A stretch of 64,000 nt of DNA, taken from NCBI GenBank assembly GCA_000310025.1, contig FN649758.1, forward strand, positions 3,816,016 through 3,880,015. The letters run 5' to 3'. Origin of the DNA: Ectocarpus siliculosus. Its lineage: Eukaryota > Sar > Phaeophyceae > Ectocarpales > Ectocarpaceae. Below are positions 61,541 through 64,000 of the stretch, piece after piece (positions within the stretch are counted from its first letter, which is position 1; each line of letters starts with the position of its first letter). The notes under the pieces were generated by a model. It made no database searches. It was not told the origin of the DNA and worked only from the letters and a program-made list of their open reading frames with translations. Made by a program: the position numbers and the translations under genes.

Positions 61541-62602
61541 CTTGTGCCAGGGGGTCATGAACCTCTTAGCTCCCTGCAGTACCGCCGTATGCCACGGCGG
61601 TACACCCAGCTCCGCCTTCGCTGCTTCCGTCCCAGTTGCTTGCGGGACTCCGAAAACACATGGCTCGGCGTCCGTCCGTAGATTTGTGCTTTGCCTCGAA
61701 CATCTTGAGGTCGTCCTTCACGCACATCTGCCAGTTTTGATGCGATTGCCCCCTGCCTGGGTCTCCCCCCCTCAACGGCCTTGCCAATTCTCCCCCGAAC
61801 AGAAGGTGCCGTTACCGTACAATGGCTTCTACGCTCTGGCACCTTGCCCTGTTCAGGGTCTGGGCGTAGGAAAGTTGACGGTAGGTGTCCATCTGGCGTT
61901 GGTAACCGATAACTCGCAGGAGCAGCCGGTGATGTATCGACCGCAACAGCCGGTAGTGTTTTTGACGTGGGGGCCATTTCATGCAACCGTAAGGCAGTGC
62001 CTCCATCGCCTCCACCCGGAGCAGGCGCGTCTCGAGTCGGAACGATGCTCTCGGCCTGTCGAAGAGCTCCCGGCCATATATCCTGACGCACGCCCACGCT
62101 GCTCTGCTCCGGTAGTTGATCTCACGGGTGAGGTCGCGATGTTCGTTGACGAGGCCACCTAAGTACCGGAACTCAGTCGATCTGGGCGTACCTCTGCCCT
62201 TCTGCCTCGATTATCAGCGGTGACAGCGATGGCGGCGGGGGGAGCGGCGGTGTTGGCTACTTCTCCGAGACGGTCAGGTCCAGCTCCCCGAACACCTCCA
62301 CGATGACGGCCATCATCTTCGCCAGTCCGTCGGCCCACCTCGATACAACGCCATCGTCGGCGGCAGCATACAGCACCCCCCATACCTTCCTCCGCACTCG
62401 GTCAAGTGGTATCCCCGCCCCCTCTCCCGTCTCTTCCGCAAGGTACACCAGGTTCTTCTCCAGAATAACGTCATCTTCGCTGAATCGAATGACAACGACC
62501 ACGAGGACCGCGGCGAAGAACATGTTAAACAGTGGTGGGGACAGCACACACACTCAACCGTAGGCCTTGTGTGACTCAGAAATAGTCCGTTCCACACAGC
62601 TT

Positions 62603-62661
62603 AGAAGCACGATGACCAATAGACCACTACATACAGCAGTAGTCTTGGTCATCGTGCTTCT
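62603..62661. repeat. Perfect 17-bp stem hairpin inside the LINE relic
   Basis: agaagcacgatgaccaa at 62603-62619 is followed 25 bases later by its exact reverse complement ttggtcatcgtgcttct at 62645-62661. The loop holds the word acagcagt. Confidence 0.95.
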
Positions 62662-63069
62662 TAGTACACATGACATGGAGGTGCTCCAGGACGATGGGTT
62701 CGTCGTCGTCGCCGTCGATCTTGAGCAACTCGGCAGGGAGGGAGTCATTGCCGGGTGCCTTCCACACTTCTGAAGTCCTTTCGTTGCCCGTGGCACCTCC
62801 TGGAGGTCTGGCGCCGCTCCCAACCGTCGAGTGGCACGTGCCGCCGGTCGCTGCGATACTTGCTCGATGATGTCTGGGTTCAGGGTGGGGGGCTTGGTGT
62901 TGAGGAGGGTGCCGAAGAATATCGCCCATCGCTGGAGGATGTCGTCCTTACCCCGGAGCAGCACGCCATTCTCGTCCGCAACGCACTGCTTCCCTCCCCA
63001 TTATCTCCCACTGAGCCCCCCCGATCTCTTCAGGTGTTGGTAGAGTCCTCTCATGTCGCGTTCCTTGTA

Positions 63070-63169
63070 GATCGCTTCGAGAGTTCCATCAAATCGTATC
63101 TGTCCAGTTGGGCATATTAGATCGCTCCGAGAGTTCCGTCAAATCGTATCTGTCCAGTTGGGCATATAT
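63070..63169. repeat. 50-bp tandem duplication inside the LINE relic
   Basis: gatcgcttcgagagttccat through gttgggcatatta (63070-63119) is repeated at 63120-63169 with two substitutions near its start. Confidence 0.95.
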
Positions 63170-64000
63170 GCCCGTTTCGACTGCTGCAGCCACTCCCTTC
63201 CACGTTGCTTTGAGGGCCCTCCACGTTGCTGCGTTCCAGTTGCCCGCATCGCTCGACGCACTTCCCGTCTCTTGGTAAAAGCTTCCTACCAAGCTGCTCT
63301 TTTGTCGCTTGGGTCTCACACCACTCCTCCTGCGTGCGTCGTCTCCGCGGTTCCTCGGGGACATCAGCAGTAGTACCGCCCGTGCCGCTTCGAGGAGAAC
63401 ATTGGTGAACTCGGTCGCCATTTTCGGGGTGGTGGTCGCTCGTTCGCTCAGCCGTTGGTCGAGGTCGAGGAAGAACCGCTCAGTCACCGCCCATCGCGTT
63501 GCTTCGACGTGCAGTTCCCGTCGGTTGAACTGCTTCAGTTTCGGCTTGGTCCGAACTGCTCGGTTGTGGGCACAAGCCTGCCACCGAGGTTGACTGTGGC
63601 TAATCACCGTGTATGTGGTGGTCTGAGTCCGCCTTGACTGGGTTTGCCAGCTGGGGGATGACAACCACGTTAGACACTCGGCCGTGGTGTGCGTGCCGTG
63701 GTGGGAATGTAGTCGATTCGCTCGCCGATGTTGTATGTGTGCCATGTCTCGCCCTTACGTCCCTCAACAGAAGGTGTTCGTGTTTGCTGTAATAGCTTGG
63801 CTGGAAAGGTCAGCGGTAGTCGGTCATTGTCGTTCAGCTCATCACGCCCGTGTATTTCCCATGACCCCCCTTGTCCTCTCCACCCTCCACCCATTCCTCC
63901 CCCCGCGACTCCTGTCCGCGCATTGGCGTACACCAGTGTTTCTTTTTTCTTTTCCAGCAGGGCGCACAAAAAAAGTTTTTTCCGACGCCTAACCCCCCCT

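Larger units (their letters stand above)
61555..64000 (-). mobile_element. Degraded LINE-type retrotransposon, running off the window
   Basis: Read on the minus strand from the window edge: an endonuclease-like piece (63990-63670) with DELNDNDRLPLTF and NIGERIDYIPTT, like the end of an APE-type endonuclease; a linker (63745-63089) with ERFFLDLDQRLSERATTTP; then NPDIIEQVS and KAPGNDSLPAELLKIDGDDD (62930-62630), the start of a reverse transcriptase; CVLSPPLFNMFFAAVLVVVV (62550-62490); GVLYAAADDGVVSRWADGLA (62380-62310) in place of the usual YADD active-site box; and a C-terminal part (62015-61812) with IHHRLLLRVIGYQRQ. Blocks lie in different frames and stops intervene, so it cannot be active. 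The YADD box carries two extra residues. Confidence 0.75.

Overview
The window looks like nuclear DNA of a brown alga or close stramenopile relative; an Ectocarpus-like genome is my best guess, inferred and not proven. The reasons are GC-rich, intron-dense genes with short phase-matched exons bounded by GT..AG, a plastid protein whose N-terminus is a signal peptide followed by an AFVAP junction (typical of plastids of secondary red origin), abundant CTG/CCG microsatellites, and two 100-N scaffold gaps (2519-2618 and 25618-25717). No prokaryotic features are present. Most open frames here are chance frames on GC-rich DNA, so genes were built by chaining exons whose splice phases agree and whose protein fits a family.

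Layout. 1-5 kb: little that can be supported, apart from a transposase-like exon just before the first gap and one small ORF. 5.4-13.0 kb, minus strand: a 13-exon tetratricopeptide-like gene. 13.3-19.5 kb, plus strand: a pleckstrin-homology (PH) domain protein with a glycine-rich tail, divergent from the TPR gene. 20.8-29.0 kb, minus strand: a full 11-exon DNA polymerase eta gene with catalytic, ubiquitin-binding and PCNA-binding parts. 29.9-35.0 kb, plus strand: a six-exon acidic protein of unknown function whose first intron holds a gag-only retroelement (about 30.25-32.37 kb). 36.0-40.0 kb, minus strand: a seven-exon BCP1/BCCIP homologue. 40.3-44.6 kb, plus strand: a six-exon plastid protein resembling plant HHL1, a photosystem II protection factor, starting only 276 bp from the BCP1 start. 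47.9-56.6 kb, plus strand: two related genes for secreted cysteine-rich proteins of an uncharacterised family, one with a single module and a decayed end, the other with two modules. 56.7-61.5 kb: no supported gene. 61.5-64 kb, minus strand: a broken LINE-type retrotransposon running off the window.

The genes do not form one pathway. They cover DNA damage tolerance (polymerase eta), ribosome-related chaperoning or genome maintenance (BCP1/BCCIP), plastid photoprotection (HHL1-like), membrane-lipid signalling (PH protein), scaffolding (TPR) and the extracellular space (cysteine-rich pair). The least-described content is the cysteine-rich secreted family, whose three modules share a motif series and one intron position but differ in others.
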